This document shows, piece by piece, positions 1 to 8,692 of a DNA stretch of 64,000 nucleotides. Source of the DNA: JADLDB01 sp040755835 (GTDB lineage: Bacteria; Myxococcota; Myxococcia; Myxococcales; Myxococcaceae); NCBI GenBank assembly GCA_040755835.1, contig JBFMAB010000006.1, forward strand, positions 1-64,000. The letters run 5' to 3'. The notes under the pieces are model-generated. The model ran no database searches and had not been told where the DNA came from. It saw nothing but the letters and a program-made list of their open reading frames with translations. The position numbers and the translations under genes are program-made. Each line of letters starts with the position of its first letter. The first letter of the stretch is position 1.

Positions 1-452
1 TTCGCCGGGGCGGGCGGCGGGCGCGCGACGGCGGTGGCCGCCGGGCGCGTCGCGGTGGCCGGTCGGTACGCCGGCCGGGTCGCCGGGCGCTCCGACGCGG
101 GCCGCGGCTCCGCGTTCCCCATGTCCACGCGGCCGCGGAAGCTGGCCCCGTCGACGATGATCACGCGCGGCGAGCGAATGTCCCCCACCATGCGGCCCTC
201 GCGGGTCAGCTCCACGGACTCCGTCGCGGTGATGTTGCCCACCACCACACCGGAGACGATCGCGTTCTTCACCTCGACGTTCGCCTTCACGATGCCCGAA
301 GGCTCGACGATCAGCGTGCGGGTGAGGGACAACTCGCCCTCGACCCGGCCGCGGACAGTGAGATCCTCGTCACCGGACAGCTTGCCGTTGATGAGGATCG
401 ACGGCCCGATGATCGTCGACTCGGACGAACCGAACTCCTTGGTCGCGGCCAT
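1..452 (-). CDS. Bactofilin with Pro/Ala/Arg-rich tail (3' end cut by window)
   Basis: Polymer-forming cytoskeletal protein of the bactofilin family, third of three consecutive bactofilin genes. The ATG is at 452-450. Residues about 14-108 form the right-handed beta-helix core with the usual repeating hydrophobic pattern, from STIIGPSILINGKLSGDEDL to GASFRGRVDMG. After the core the frame continues into a tail rich in Pro, Ala, Arg and Thr until the window edge, so the C-terminus is missing. The start is 6 nt after the stop of the preceding bactofilin, so they are almost certainly co-transcribed. Bactofilins with long tails such as BacP of Myxococcus xanthus scaffold cell-pole and chromosome-segregation factors; equating this gene with BacP is inference. 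Confidence 0.9.
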   Translation of the reverse strand, partial: MAATKEFGSSESTIIGPSILINGKLSGDEDLTVRGRVEGELSLTRTLIVEPSGIVKANVEVKNAIVSGVVVGNITATESVELTREGRMVGDIRSPRVIIVDGASFRGRVDMGNAEPRPASERPATRPAYRPATATRPAATAVARPPPAPA

Positions 453-458
453 GGTGGC

Positions 459-782
459 TCAACGCTCCTTGACGTCCATGTCGACGTTGCCCTTGAAGCT
501 GGCGCCGTCGGCGATCAGGATCCGCGGGGCGCGCACGTCGCCCACCACGCGGCAGTCGGCCTTGAGCTCGACCTTGTCGGTGGCGACGATGTTGCCCGTC
601 ACCCGGCCGCCGATCTCCACGTTCTGCACCTCGATGTCGGCCTCGACCACGCCCGACGCCTCGACGAAGAGGCTCTCCTTGAGCGAGATCTTCCCCTTCA
701 CCGTCCCCTGAATGACGAGATCCTCGTCGCCGGAGATCTCCCCGTCGATGACGATGCTCGAGCCGATGATCGTGTTCGCCAT
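459..782 (-). CDS. Bactofilin (107 aa, core only)
   Basis: Short bactofilin consisting almost only of the beta-helix core: ANTIIGSSIVIDGEISGDED at the N-terminus and GASFKGNVDMDVKER at the end. It has no membrane segment and only a few residues flank the core, which fits a cytosolic filament-forming subunit. The core is close to that of the downstream gene, so the pair probably arose by duplication and may co-polymerise. It lies 58 nt downstream of another bactofilin and 6 nt upstream of the third, in one operon. Confidence 0.93.
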   Translation of the reverse strand: MANTIIGSSIVIDGEISGDEDLVIQGTVKGKISLKESLFVEASGVVEADIEVQNVEIGGRVTGNIVATDKVELKADCRVVGDVRAPRILIADGASFKGNVDMDVKER

Positions 783-840
783 GTGCCTTCCTTCGCGTGC
801 AGCTTGAAAAAATGCGGGTGGTGTCGCGGACGCCCCTGCC

Positions 841-1185
841 TCAGATGTCGTCGGGCAGCTTCACGTCCATCTCGATGGAGCCGTTGAACACCGCTCCGTC
901 TTCGATGACGACGCGCGACGCCTTGATGTCGCCGTTCACCTTCGCCGACTGGTTGATCGACACCTTGGTGATGGCGTCGATGTTGCCGCTGGCGGTGCCG
1001 TTGATGGTCAGATCGTCGGCGCGAATGTCCGCCTCGACGATGCCCGACGCCTCGATGGTCAGGTGGTTCTTCAGGTTCACCTGGCCCTCGACGCGCCCCT
1101 CGACGACCAGGTCGCCACCGCCCGTGAGGCTGCCGCGGATGGTGATGCCCTTGCCGATGATGTTGATCTGGTCAGTGCTTGCCAT
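841..1185 (-). CDS. Bactofilin (114 aa, core only)
   Basis: First bactofilin of the tandem trio in transcription order. The protein starts MASTDQINIIGKGITIRGSL and carries the repeated beta-helix pattern (GGDLVVEGRVEGQVNL, GASGIVEADI-type turns) up to FNGSIEMDVKLPDDI. It has no signal peptide or membrane helix. Bactofilins polymerise spontaneously without nucleotide and organise cell-wall or polarity factors. The 64-nt gap from the upstream hydrolase gene suggests that these genes can be read together with it or from a promoter in that gap. Confidence 0.92.
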   Translation of the reverse strand: MASTDQINIIGKGITIRGSLTGGGDLVVEGRVEGQVNLKNHLTIEASGIVEADIRADDLTINGTASGNIDAITKVSINQSAKVNGDIKASRVVIEDGAVFNGSIEMDVKLPDDI

Positions 1186-1249
1186 TCGTCCGTGATTCCC
1201 GAACCTTGGGGGACTTCAAACGACCTCTGACGCCGCGCGGCACCGTACG

Positions 1250-2086
1250 CTAGCGATGCGCGGAAATCCATCGCGAGATGTCGTCGAGCACCTGCTCGCG
1301 GCCGACCTCGTTCATCACCTCGTGCCGGAAGTCAATGTACTCCTTCCACGTCTTGTCCTTCGAGGCGACCGTCTCAAAGAAGGCCTTCGCCGCGGGCATC
1401 GAGGCGATCGGGTCGGCGCTGCCCGCCAGCATGAGGAGCGGCTGGGTGATGGCGCTGCCCAGGCCCGCCAGCCGGTCCTGCGCGGCCGTGTGCTCGAAGA
1501 ACCAGCGCGGCGTGGTGACGTGGAGGTACAGCGGGTCCTCCGCCGTCGCCTTCTGCCAGGCCGGGTCGCGCGACAGCTGGTCGGGCTTCAGCTCGTTGCC
1601 GATCTGGAAGCCGGGCATGAGGCCCTTGATCAGCTTCGCGCCGAACAGCTTGAGCGGCGGCACCGCGAGCGCCAGCTTGTAGTACGGCGCCGAGAGAACG
1701 AGGCCCTTCAGGCCCTCGGGCTTGCTGGCTGCCCAGTGCGTCGCGATCAGCGCGCCGTGGGAGTGCGCCAGCACGAAGGTGGGCAGCGCGCCCGCCGCCT
1801 CGCGCACCCGGCGCCAGAAGACGGCCATGTCGTCGAGGTAGTCGGTCCACTTCTGACAGTCGGCGCGCTTGCCGTCGGCCTTGCCGTGCCCGCGGTAGTC
1901 GACCGCCAGCGTGGAGAAGCCGCGCGCCGCGAGGTCGTCCATGGTGCGGGTGTAGCGGCCGGAATGATCTCCGTAGCCGTGCACCACGGCGACCATCGCC
2001 GTCGCCTCGCCGTCGGGCGCCGCGGACCGCCAGAAGAGCCGCGTGCCGTCCTTCGAAGAGAAATAGCCCTCGTCGTGCCGAGCCAT
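1250..2086 (-). CDS. Alpha/beta hydrolase, monoacylglycerol lipase-like (Hydrolase_4/S33)
   Basis: A 278-residue soluble serine hydrolase of the lysophospholipase/monoacylglycerol lipase group, probably acting on acylglycerols or related esters. The oxyanion region VVHGYGDHSGRY is at about 34-45. The nucleophile elbow reads AHSHGA with Ser109, which differs from the usual GHSxGG. Asp225 (GSADPI) and His255 (FRHEVMNE) complete the triad. A cap of about 70 residues sits between strands 6 and 7, as in MGL-type enzymes. The gene starts 28 nt after the TPR gene and is likely co-transcribed with it. The substrate is not evident from sequence. Confidence 0.88.
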   Translation of the reverse strand: MARHDEGYFSSKDGTRLFWRSAAPDGEATAMVAVVHGYGDHSGRYTRTMDDLAARGFSTLAVDYRGHGKADGKRADCQKWTDYLDDMAVFWRRVREAAGALPTFVLAHSHGALIATHWAASKPEGLKGLVLSAPYYKLALAVPPLKLFGAKLIKGLMPGFQIGNELKPDQLSRDPAWQKATAEDPLYLHVTTPRWFFEHTAAQDRLAGLGSAITQPLLMLAGSADPIASMPAAKAFFETVASKDKTWKEYIDFRHEVMNEVGREQVLDDISRWISAHR

Positions 2087-2114
2087 GCGGCCGGCGACTT
2101 TACGGTACGGGGCC

Positions 2115-4034
2115 TCAGGGCGTGAGCAACTTCAGCTTCCGCTCGAGATCGGCCCGCTGCGTCGGCCGCTCGGCCGACTCCGGGTTGTCCTTGAGCAGCT
2201 CCACCGCCCGGCGGAAGACCTCGAGGGCGCGGGCCTTCCGCCCGCCCTTCAGCGAGGCCTCGCCGAGGTGCTCGAGCAGCGTGGGCTCGTCGGGGGCGCT
2301 GGCCACCGCGCGCTCGAGGAAGTCGAGGGCGCCGGCGGTCTCGCCTTTCTTGTGCAGCACCCAGCCCATGGAGTCGAGGTACGCGGGGCTGTCGGGGCGC
2401 ACCAACAGCGCCAGCTTCATGAGGCGCTCGGCCTCGTCGAGATCGCCGCCGCGCTCGGCCAGCGTGTAGGCGATGAAGTTGAGCGCCGGCGCGTTCCGCG
2501 GGTTGGCCACCACCAACACCTTCATCTCCTCCACCGCGCGCGCCCACGCCCCGGTGCGCTCCAGCGCGACGGCCAGCGCGAAGCGCAGCGACTCGTCGTC
2601 GGGGCGTTTGCCGAGCTCGGCCTGGTACAGCGCGACGGCGTCGCCGAGCCGCCCCTGCCGCTCGTAGAAGCCGGTCACGGCCTCGAGCGCCTCGGAGCCC
2701 GGGCCCTGCCCGAGCAGCTTCACCAACATCGCCTCGGCCTCGCGGGGCTGCCCGGCGCGCTCCAGCGCCCGAGCCCACCCGGCGCTCAGGCCCGGCAGCT
2801 GCGGCCGCTCCTCGCCCAGCTTGCGGAAGGCGTCGAGCGCGGCCTTGTGCTGGCCCAGCGAGGACAGCGCCATCGCCCGGTGGAGCCGCCCCTCGTAGAA
2901 GAGGTCGCCCACCGCAGGCGGCAGCGCCTCGAAGGCCTCGAGCGCCTTCTGCCAGGCGCGGCGGCGCTCGTGCACCAGGCCCGCGTAGAAGTGGAGCCGC
3001 GGCTCCTGGCCCTGCGCGCGCGCCTTGTCGAGGACGTCGGCCGCGGCCTCCAGCTGCCGCATCGACAGGTAGCTGAAGGCCACCTTCACGGCGACCTCGG
3101 GATCGCTGCCCAGGGACAAGAGCTGCTCGAACCACGCGCGCGCCTCCGCGGGCTTCTCCAGCCGCAGCGCGAGGCGGCCGGCGGCGAGGAGCACGTCCTG
3201 GTTGTCGGGCTCGTTCTCCAGCGCGCGCTCGAGCGCCTCGAGCGCCTTCTGGACGCGCCCGGCGGCCTCGTGCAGCCTGGACAGCGCCACCCACGACTCC
3301 ACGTCGCCCGGATCGCGATCGACGGCGCGGGACAAAAGCTTCTCGGCGCGCGCGTCGCCCCGCTCGGCCAGCGCCAGCCCCAGTCGCCGGTAGCCGATCG
3401 GTTCGCCGGGCACCGCCGCGCCCAGGTTCTCCACCACCCGCACCGCGTCGTCCACGCGCCCCTGGTCGAGCCACACCTGCGTGAGCACCAGGTACGCTTC
3501 GGGATCGGCCGGTCTCAGCTTGATGGCGCGGGCGAGGTGCGCGCGGGCGCGCGTCGTCTTGTTGGACTCGTACAGCACGCGGCCCATGAGCAGCTGCGCG
3601 GGCGCGTAGTTCGGGTAGCGCTCGACGACGCGCTTGAGCTGCTGCTCGGCGCGATCGAGCTCGGACAGGCGCGCGTACTGCTCGGCGAGCTCCGTCATCA
3701 GGTACGGGTTCGCGTCGTCGGACGCGAGCGCCAGCCGCAGCTCGTCGAGCGCCACGCGGTGCGCGCCGTCGTGGTGCGCGAGCCGCGCCTTCAGGAAGTG
3801 CGCGTAGGACGCGGCCGACGGGTACACGCCCTGGTCCTGCGGCGAGCCCATGGCCTCCTGCATCGCCGAGAAGTCGACGGCGGGCCGCCGCGGCTGGCCC
3901 GCGGAGAGCGGCGTGGCCCACAGCGCCAGCGCGAGCAGCTTGAGCCACAGGCGCTGCGTCCGGCGCGAGGCCCGCGACAGCGACGCCTTTTCGGCGCGCA
4001 GGCGATCCATCATCGAGGGGCTCACGGGGGGCAC
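2115..4034 (-). CDS. Secreted TPR-repeat protein
   Basis: A 639-residue protein made of tandem tetratricopeptide repeats from about residue 70 to the end (for example DRAEQQLKRVVERYPNYAP and RARAHLARAIKLRPADPEA). The long Arg-rich N-terminus is followed by a hydrophobic stretch, LWLKLLALALWATPLSAG, at about 29-46, which looks like a signal peptide with an AxA-type cleavage site. It therefore probably acts in the periplasm as a protein-protein scaffold. The GTG at 4034 has an AGGAAG element about 9 nt upstream; an ATG at 4013 is possible but lacks a good ribosome site. No enzymatic domain is visible. It sits between a histidine kinase gene and a hydrolase, all in one direction. Confidence 0.85.
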   Translation of the reverse strand: MPPVSPSMMDRLRAEKASLSRASRRTQRLWLKLLALALWATPLSAGQPRRPAVDFSAMQEAMGSPQDQGVYPSAASYAHFLKARLAHHDGAHRVALDELRLALASDDANPYLMTELAEQYARLSELDRAEQQLKRVVERYPNYAPAQLLMGRVLYESNKTTRARAHLARAIKLRPADPEAYLVLTQVWLDQGRVDDAVRVVENLGAAVPGEPIGYRRLGLALAERGDARAEKLLSRAVDRDPGDVESWVALSRLHEAAGRVQKALEALERALENEPDNQDVLLAAGRLALRLEKPAEARAWFEQLLSLGSDPEVAVKVAFSYLSMRQLEAAADVLDKARAQGQEPRLHFYAGLVHERRRAWQKALEAFEALPPAVGDLFYEGRLHRAMALSSLGQHKAALDAFRKLGEERPQLPGLSAGWARALERAGQPREAEAMLVKLLGQGPGSEALEAVTGFYERQGRLGDAVALYQAELGKRPDDESLRFALAVALERTGAWARAVEEMKVLVVANPRNAPALNFIAYTLAERGGDLDEAERLMKLALLVRPDSPAYLDSMGWVLHKKGETAGALDFLERAVASAPDEPTLLEHLGEASLKGGRKARALEVFRRAVELLKDNPESAERPTQRADLERKLKLLTP

Positions 4035-4063
4035 TCCAGCTCGCTTCCTTCAGACCATCACCA

Positions 4064-6382
4064 TCAGGACAACAACTGCTCCAGCACCGCCTCCGCCTCG
4101 CCCTCGCCCGCGGACTCGCGCACGTCGGCCATGCGCGAACGGTACGACACCTGCGCGGCCTCCAGCCGCGCGCACAGCCGCGCCACCAGCGGGCGCGCCG
4201 CGTCGATCGGCGTCTCCGGCAGGAGGAGCGCGAGCGTGCCGTGGCCGAGGTGGCCGACCACGTCCGGGGAACGCAACTCGCGACGCACCAGGTTGACGCA
4301 GTCCTGCACCCGAGGGCCCGGCGGCATGGCCGGCTTCAGCACCGCGAGCGTCAGCGGCCGCCCGTAGCGCACGCTGCGGGAGATCTCCTGGTGCAGCCGG
4401 TTGACGATGCCGACGTGGTCGAAGAGACCCGTCTCGGGATCGTTGCCGGGGCCGGCCGGCACCGAGGGCCGGGCACGCGAGCGCTGCAGCGCCGCGCTCA
4501 CCCGCGTGAGCAGCGCGGACAGCGCGAACGGCTTGGTCAGCGTGTCCACGGCGCCGAGATCCAGCGTGCGCAACTTGTCGGAGATCTCCTGGCTGCCGGC
4601 GATCAGCACCACGGGGATCTCGCGCGTCGACGCGTCGCCCTTGAGCTCGCGCAGCGCCTCGAGGCCGTCCTTGTTCGGCATGAAGGCGTCCATGACGATG
4701 GCGTCGGGCTGCAGCGCGCGGGCGCGGCGGAGCACCTCGTCGCCGTCCTTCGCGACCTCGACGCGGTAGTGGCCCGACAGGCCCATCGACGCGACGCGCA
4801 GCAGCACCGGGTCGTCCTCTGCGAGCAGCACGAGCGGCGCGTCCGTGCGGGCCTCGGGCGCGCGGCGCTCGGCCTCGACCTTGATGGGCAGCGTGAACGA
4901 GAAGAGCGCGCCGCCCTCGGGCGGTGCCTCGGCCCAGATCTCGCCGCCGTGGCGCTCGACGTAGTCGCGGCAGATCGCCAGGCCCAGACCGCGCGAGCGC
5001 TCGAAGGCCAGCAGCAGGTCGTTCGGATCCTCCACCAGGCCGTCGTCCCGCACCTCGACCAGCGCCACGTCGCCATCGGGTCGCGTCTTCAACCGCGCGC
5101 GCACCACCAGCCGCGTGAGGCCCTTCGCGTGGGTGAGCGAGTTGGTGATCAGGTTCTGCAGCACCTGGCGGATCTTCTGCTCGTCGCCCAGCACCGGGAG
5201 GCTCAGCGGCGCCTCGGCGCGGAGCGTGACGCCCTTCTCGCGGGCGAGGATCTGCAGATCCCTCACCGTCTCCTGGCACGTCTCGGAGACGTCCATGGTG
5301 CGGGTGAAGAGGACGATGCGGCCGTCCTCGCCGCGGCTCTTCTCGAGGAGGTTCTCCACCAGATCGAGCACCTTCTTGCTCGTCCGCTGGATGACCTCGG
5401 CGCTCGTCCTCTGGGCCCCGGTGAGCTGCGGATCGGTGAGGAGCAGGTGCGCATGGCCGATGAGCACGTTGAGCGGCGCGCGGAGGTCGTGGGTCAGCAC
5501 CGCGAGCAGCTCGTTCTTCTTCCGGTCGAGCGCCTTCAAGCGGTTGTTCGCCTCGTTCAGCTCGCGGTAGCGCTCGACGTAGGCCGCCTCGAGCGACGCG
5601 CGCGTGCGCGCCTCGAGATCGCGCGCGTCGGCGCGTTCGGCGGCGTCGCGCAACGGCACCGCGAGGGCCTCGAGGAAGTCGCGCTCTTCGCGCTCGAGCG
5701 GGCGCTTGCGCTTGAGCACCAGCGCCGCCACGCCGTCGCCCTCCAGCGGGAGCGGCACCACCCAGCCGGCCTCCGATGCCACCGGCTCACGCAGCTCGAG
5801 CGCCCGGCGCAGCGACGGCGCCACCGCGAGGTCGACCGGCAGCCGCGCGCCCTCGTCGAGGAGGAAGGCGCGCCTCGGGCCCTGCCCTTCCAGCTTGAGC
5901 GCCTGCACCTGTTCGCAGCCCAGCACGGTCCGCAGCCGCGCCGTGAGGCGCCGGGCCCGCTCGTCGACCGTCTCGGAGCGCCGATCGCGCGCCAGCTCCA
6001 GGAGCAGCTCCAGCCGCGCGCGAACCAGCTCGTCGCGCTGGGCCGCCCGCCGCGCCTTGAGGCTCGCCGAAAGCTGCCGCTCGAGCGCCTCCGGCGAGTC
6101 GAACGTGGCGTCGACGTCGAGCCGCCGCGCGATCGCGCGAGGCACCTGCGCCCCGTCCAGCAGCACCGGCAGCGTGCGGAGCGCCGGCGCCCGGCGGACG
6201 GCGTCGACCGCCGCCTTCGCGCCCCGCCCCGTGGTGGACAGCACCACCGCATCGGCCAGCCCCACCTTCTGCAGCTGCGTCACCCGCGAGATCGTCTCGC
6301 ACTCGTAGCCGCGCGCGGACAAACGCTCGGCGAGAGCGCTCGCCCGGCCACCGACGACGATCACGCGGCCCGAGGATGCCAC
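4064..6382 (-). CDS. Hybrid sensor histidine kinase/response regulator with degenerate GGDEF-like C-terminus
   Basis: A 772-residue cytosolic signalling protein without membrane helices. In order it has a receiver-like fold lacking the acidic pocket (about 1-110), a GAF-like region (120-265), HisKA with phospho-accepting His298 (LLAVLTHDLRAPL), HATPase_c (N-box QNLITNSLTHA at 409-419, G2 box GLGLAI at 465-470), a complete receiver (D523/D524, phospho-acceptor D565, K617), and a C-terminal region related to diguanylate cyclases (DPETGLFDH at 648). The GGDEF signature is replaced by GHLGHGTLALL, so cyclase activity is not expected. The G1 box (DDGLV) and ATP lid are unusually short. The stop is 30 nt upstream of the TPR gene start. 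Confidence 0.9.
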   Translation of the reverse strand: MASSGRVIVVGGRASALAERLSARGYECETISRVTQLQKVGLADAVVLSTTGRGAKAAVDAVRRAPALRTLPVLLDGAQVPRAIARRLDVDATFDSPEALERQLSASLKARRAAQRDELVRARLELLLELARDRRSETVDERARRLTARLRTVLGCEQVQALKLEGQGPRRAFLLDEGARLPVDLAVAPSLRRALELREPVASEAGWVVPLPLEGDGVAALVLKRKRPLEREERDFLEALAVPLRDAAERADARDLEARTRASLEAAYVERYRELNEANNRLKALDRKKNELLAVLTHDLRAPLNVLIGHAHLLLTDPQLTGAQRTSAEVIQRTSKKVLDLVENLLEKSRGEDGRIVLFTRTMDVSETCQETVRDLQILAREKGVTLRAEAPLSLPVLGDEQKIRQVLQNLITNSLTHAKGLTRLVVRARLKTRPDGDVALVEVRDDGLVEDPNDLLLAFERSRGLGLAICRDYVERHGGEIWAEAPPEGGALFSFTLPIKVEAERRAPEARTDAPLVLLAEDDPVLLRVASMGLSGHYRVEVAKDGDEVLRRARALQPDAIVMDAFMPNKDGLEALRELKGDASTREIPVVLIAGSQEISDKLRTLDLGAVDTLTKPFALSALLTRVSAALQRSRARPSVPAGPGNDPETGLFDHVGIVNRLHQEISRSVRYGRPLTLAVLKPAMPPGPRVQDCVNLVRRELRSPDVVGHLGHGTLALLLPETPIDAARPLVARLCARLEAAQVSYRSRMADVRESAGEGEAEAVLEQLLS

Positions 6383-6520
6383 GCCCGGAGTCTAACCCCA
6401 CCACGCAGGAAGCGTGCTTCGGGCGGCATGTGGGGAAATGCGTCCTGCATTCTGAAATTCCGGTGCCGTCCGGCGGGGGCTATGGTCGCGTGCCGGCCGA
6501 CCGCCACCCACACAGGTCCC

Positions 6521-8689
6521 ATGCACCGTACATTGCTCGCGTTCTTCCTGGTCGTCTCCGCCGTCGCCGCAGCCCAGGCGTCTGACGAGTGGAGCACCTT
6601 CCCGCCGGCGCCCGCCGCGCAGCCGCAACCCCAGCCCAAGCCGGCGCCCGAGCCCGCCCCAGCGGCGACGACGCCTGTCGCGAAGCCCGCGCCCGCGCCG
6701 GCGAAGCCCGCCGCGCAGCCCGCGGCGGCCGCGCCGAAGCCCGCGGCGGCGGCGCCGAAGCCGGCCGCGGACGGCGGCACCGAGTTCGACCAGTACCCGA
6801 TCGTCGCGCAGCGCGAGAGCTACGAGCCGGGCACGGAGCCGCACAGCCCGTCGACGTGGGGCAACGCGTGGAACGCGCCGGAGAACTCCCGCGTCAGCGT
6901 GGGCCAGTACGGCATCGGCACCGTCTTCGTGCCGTCCGCGCGGCTTGGGGCGAAGGGCGTGGTCCGCGTCTCGTTCCTCGGGGAGTACTTCAACCAGGGC
7001 GACTTCCCGGTGCGGGGGGCGCAGAACATCCGCTCGGGCATCACCTTCGCGGCCAGCTTCCAGCCCTTCACCTGGGGAGAGGTCTTCCTGGCCTATGGCG
7101 CGTCGGCGAACACCAACAACAAGACGTCGCCCAACCTGCTGCAGGCGCTCGGCGATCTCACGTTGGGCATCAAGGGCAGCTACCAGTTCTTCAACGGCTT
7201 CTGGGCTGGCGCCGACCTGCGGCTGCTCACCTTCTCGGGCGTCGGCAACCAGGGCGTCGACAAGTTCGCCTTCGGCTTCAAGCCGACATTGCTCGCGACG
7301 TACGACTGGCGCGCGCTGTCGAAGAGCGTGCCCCTCGTGTCGACGGCGGCGCTCGGCTTCACCTTCGACTCCACGGCGGGGCTCATCACCAACCAGACGC
7401 TCAACGCGTCGGAGCAGTTCGCGCTCGGCATCAACGAATACCACCGCATCACCTTCGGCCTCGCGGTCGAGGTGCCGCTGCCATTCGCCACGCCGTTCAT
7501 CGAGTACACGCTGTCCGCACCGCTGGGCGTGCCGGCGGGCGGCCTCATCGGCCCGGACACGCAGCCGGTCGGCACCACCGAGGCGATGCCGCAGAACCTG
7601 AACCTCGGGGCGAAGATCACCGCGGTGAAGGATCTCACCGTCACCTCGGGCGTGAACATCGGCCTGTCGCGCAAGGTGGGCCTGGGCGTGCCGGCCACGC
7701 CGCCGTGGAACTTCTACGTGTCGGCGGCCTTCGCCATCGATCCCTTCCAGCGCGGCGAGATCAAGCGGATCGAGACGGTCCGCCTGAAGAAGGAGGAGAC
7801 GGTCAAGCCGCCGCCGCGCCTGGCGGGCACCGTCACCGACAAGGAGTCGGGCAAGCCGGTGGCCGGCGTGCTGATCGACATCGCGGGGAGCCCGCGCGTG
7901 GCCAGCGATGACAAGGGCGCGTTCACCACGCAGGAGGTGAAGGGCCCGAAGGTGACGCTGAAGGCCTCGCGCGACGGCTACAAGAGCGCTGAGCAGACGG
8001 TGGAGCTCCCCGCCGACCCGGCGAAGCCGCTGCCGAAGGTGGCCCTGGTGCTCGAGCCCGACGTGAAGAAGGCGAAGTTCGCCATCACCGCCACCGCGGC
8101 GAAGAAGCCGGTGAAGGCGCAGATCGCGATCCAGGGCGACTTCGAGGGCGCCGGCTCCGCGCAGCTCGAGACGGGCGACGCGCCGGCCGAGGCCGAGCTG
8201 CCCGCCGGCAAGTACGTGGTGAACGCCACCGCGGACGGCTTCCTCGCGCAGACCCGCGAGGTGCAGGTGACGCCGGGCGCCACCATGGCCGTCGCCTTCG
8301 AGCTGGTACCCGCGCCGAAGAAGCCCCTCGTCATCTTCAAGGGCGACAAGATCGAGATCCTCCAGCAGGTCCACTTCCAGTCGGGCAAGTCCGTCATCCT
8401 CGCGGACAGCTTCAACCTGCTGGCGCAGGTGGTGGACGCGATCATCAAGAACGGCGTGAAGCGCGTGCGCGTCGAGGGCCACACGGACAACCGCGGCAAG
8501 AAGGACGCGAACCAGAAGCTGTCCGAGGATCGCGCGCGTGCGGTGGCCGACTACCTCATCGCACAGGGCATCGAGGCGCAGCGGATCGAGTCGGTGGGCT
8601 ATGGTGACTCCAAGCCGGTTGCACCGAACCTCACCGCGCGGGGCCGCGAGCTGAATCGCCGCGTGGAATTCATCGTGCTGGAGAAGTAG
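6521..8689 (+). CDS. OmpA-family outer membrane protein with beta-barrel and carboxypeptidase-regulatory-like domains
   Basis: A 722-residue outer membrane protein. It has a signal peptide (MHRTLLAFFLVVSAVAAAQA), then a Pro/Ala/Lys-rich linker to about residue 84, then a barrel-like region of alternating hydrophobic strands (about 120-420). A carboxypeptidase regulatory-like beta-sandwich follows (RLAGTVTDKESGKPVAGVLI), then a second similar segment. The last ~110 residues are an OmpA peptidoglycan-binding domain (VRVEGHTDN, LSEDRARAVADYL, GRELNRRVEF). It likely anchors the outer membrane to peptidoglycan. The ATG at 6521 was chosen because it begins the signal peptide; the same frame is open for more than 2 kb upstream only because of GC bias. 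It is divergent from the kinase gene at 6382. Confidence 0.9.
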   Translation: MHRTLLAFFLVVSAVAAAQASDEWSTFPPAPAAQPQPQPKPAPEPAPAATTPVAKPAPAPAKPAAQPAAAAPKPAAAAPKPAADGGTEFDQYPIVAQRESYEPGTEPHSPSTWGNAWNAPENSRVSVGQYGIGTVFVPSARLGAKGVVRVSFLGEYFNQGDFPVRGAQNIRSGITFAASFQPFTWGEVFLAYGASANTNNKTSPNLLQALGDLTLGIKGSYQFFNGFWAGADLRLLTFSGVGNQGVDKFAFGFKPTLLATYDWRALSKSVPLVSTAALGFTFDSTAGLITNQTLNASEQFALGINEYHRITFGLAVEVPLPFATPFIEYTLSAPLGVPAGGLIGPDTQPVGTTEAMPQNLNLGAKITAVKDLTVTSGVNIGLSRKVGLGVPATPPWNFYVSAAFAIDPFQRGEIKRIETVRLKKEETVKPPPRLAGTVTDKESGKPVAGVLIDIAGSPRVASDDKGAFTTQEVKGPKVTLKASRDGYKSAEQTVELPADPAKPLPKVALVLEPDVKKAKFAITATAAKKPVKAQIAIQGDFEGAGSAQLETGDAPAEAELPAGKYVVNATADGFLAQTREVQVTPGATMAVAFELVPAPKKPLVIFKGDKIEILQQVHFQSGKSVILADSFNLLAQVVDAIIKNGVKRVRVEGHTDNRGKKDANQKLSEDRARAVADYLIAQGIEAQRIESVGYGDSKPVAPNLTARGRELNRRVEFIVLEK

Positions 8690-8692
8690 CCC

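Noticed and set aside
4241..6520. Continuous open frame of about 2.3 kb upstream of the OmpA-family start
   Set aside because: It is antisense to a well-supported histidine kinase, and the protein is Arg/Leu/Gln-rich without domains. The GC-rich codon bias keeps it open.
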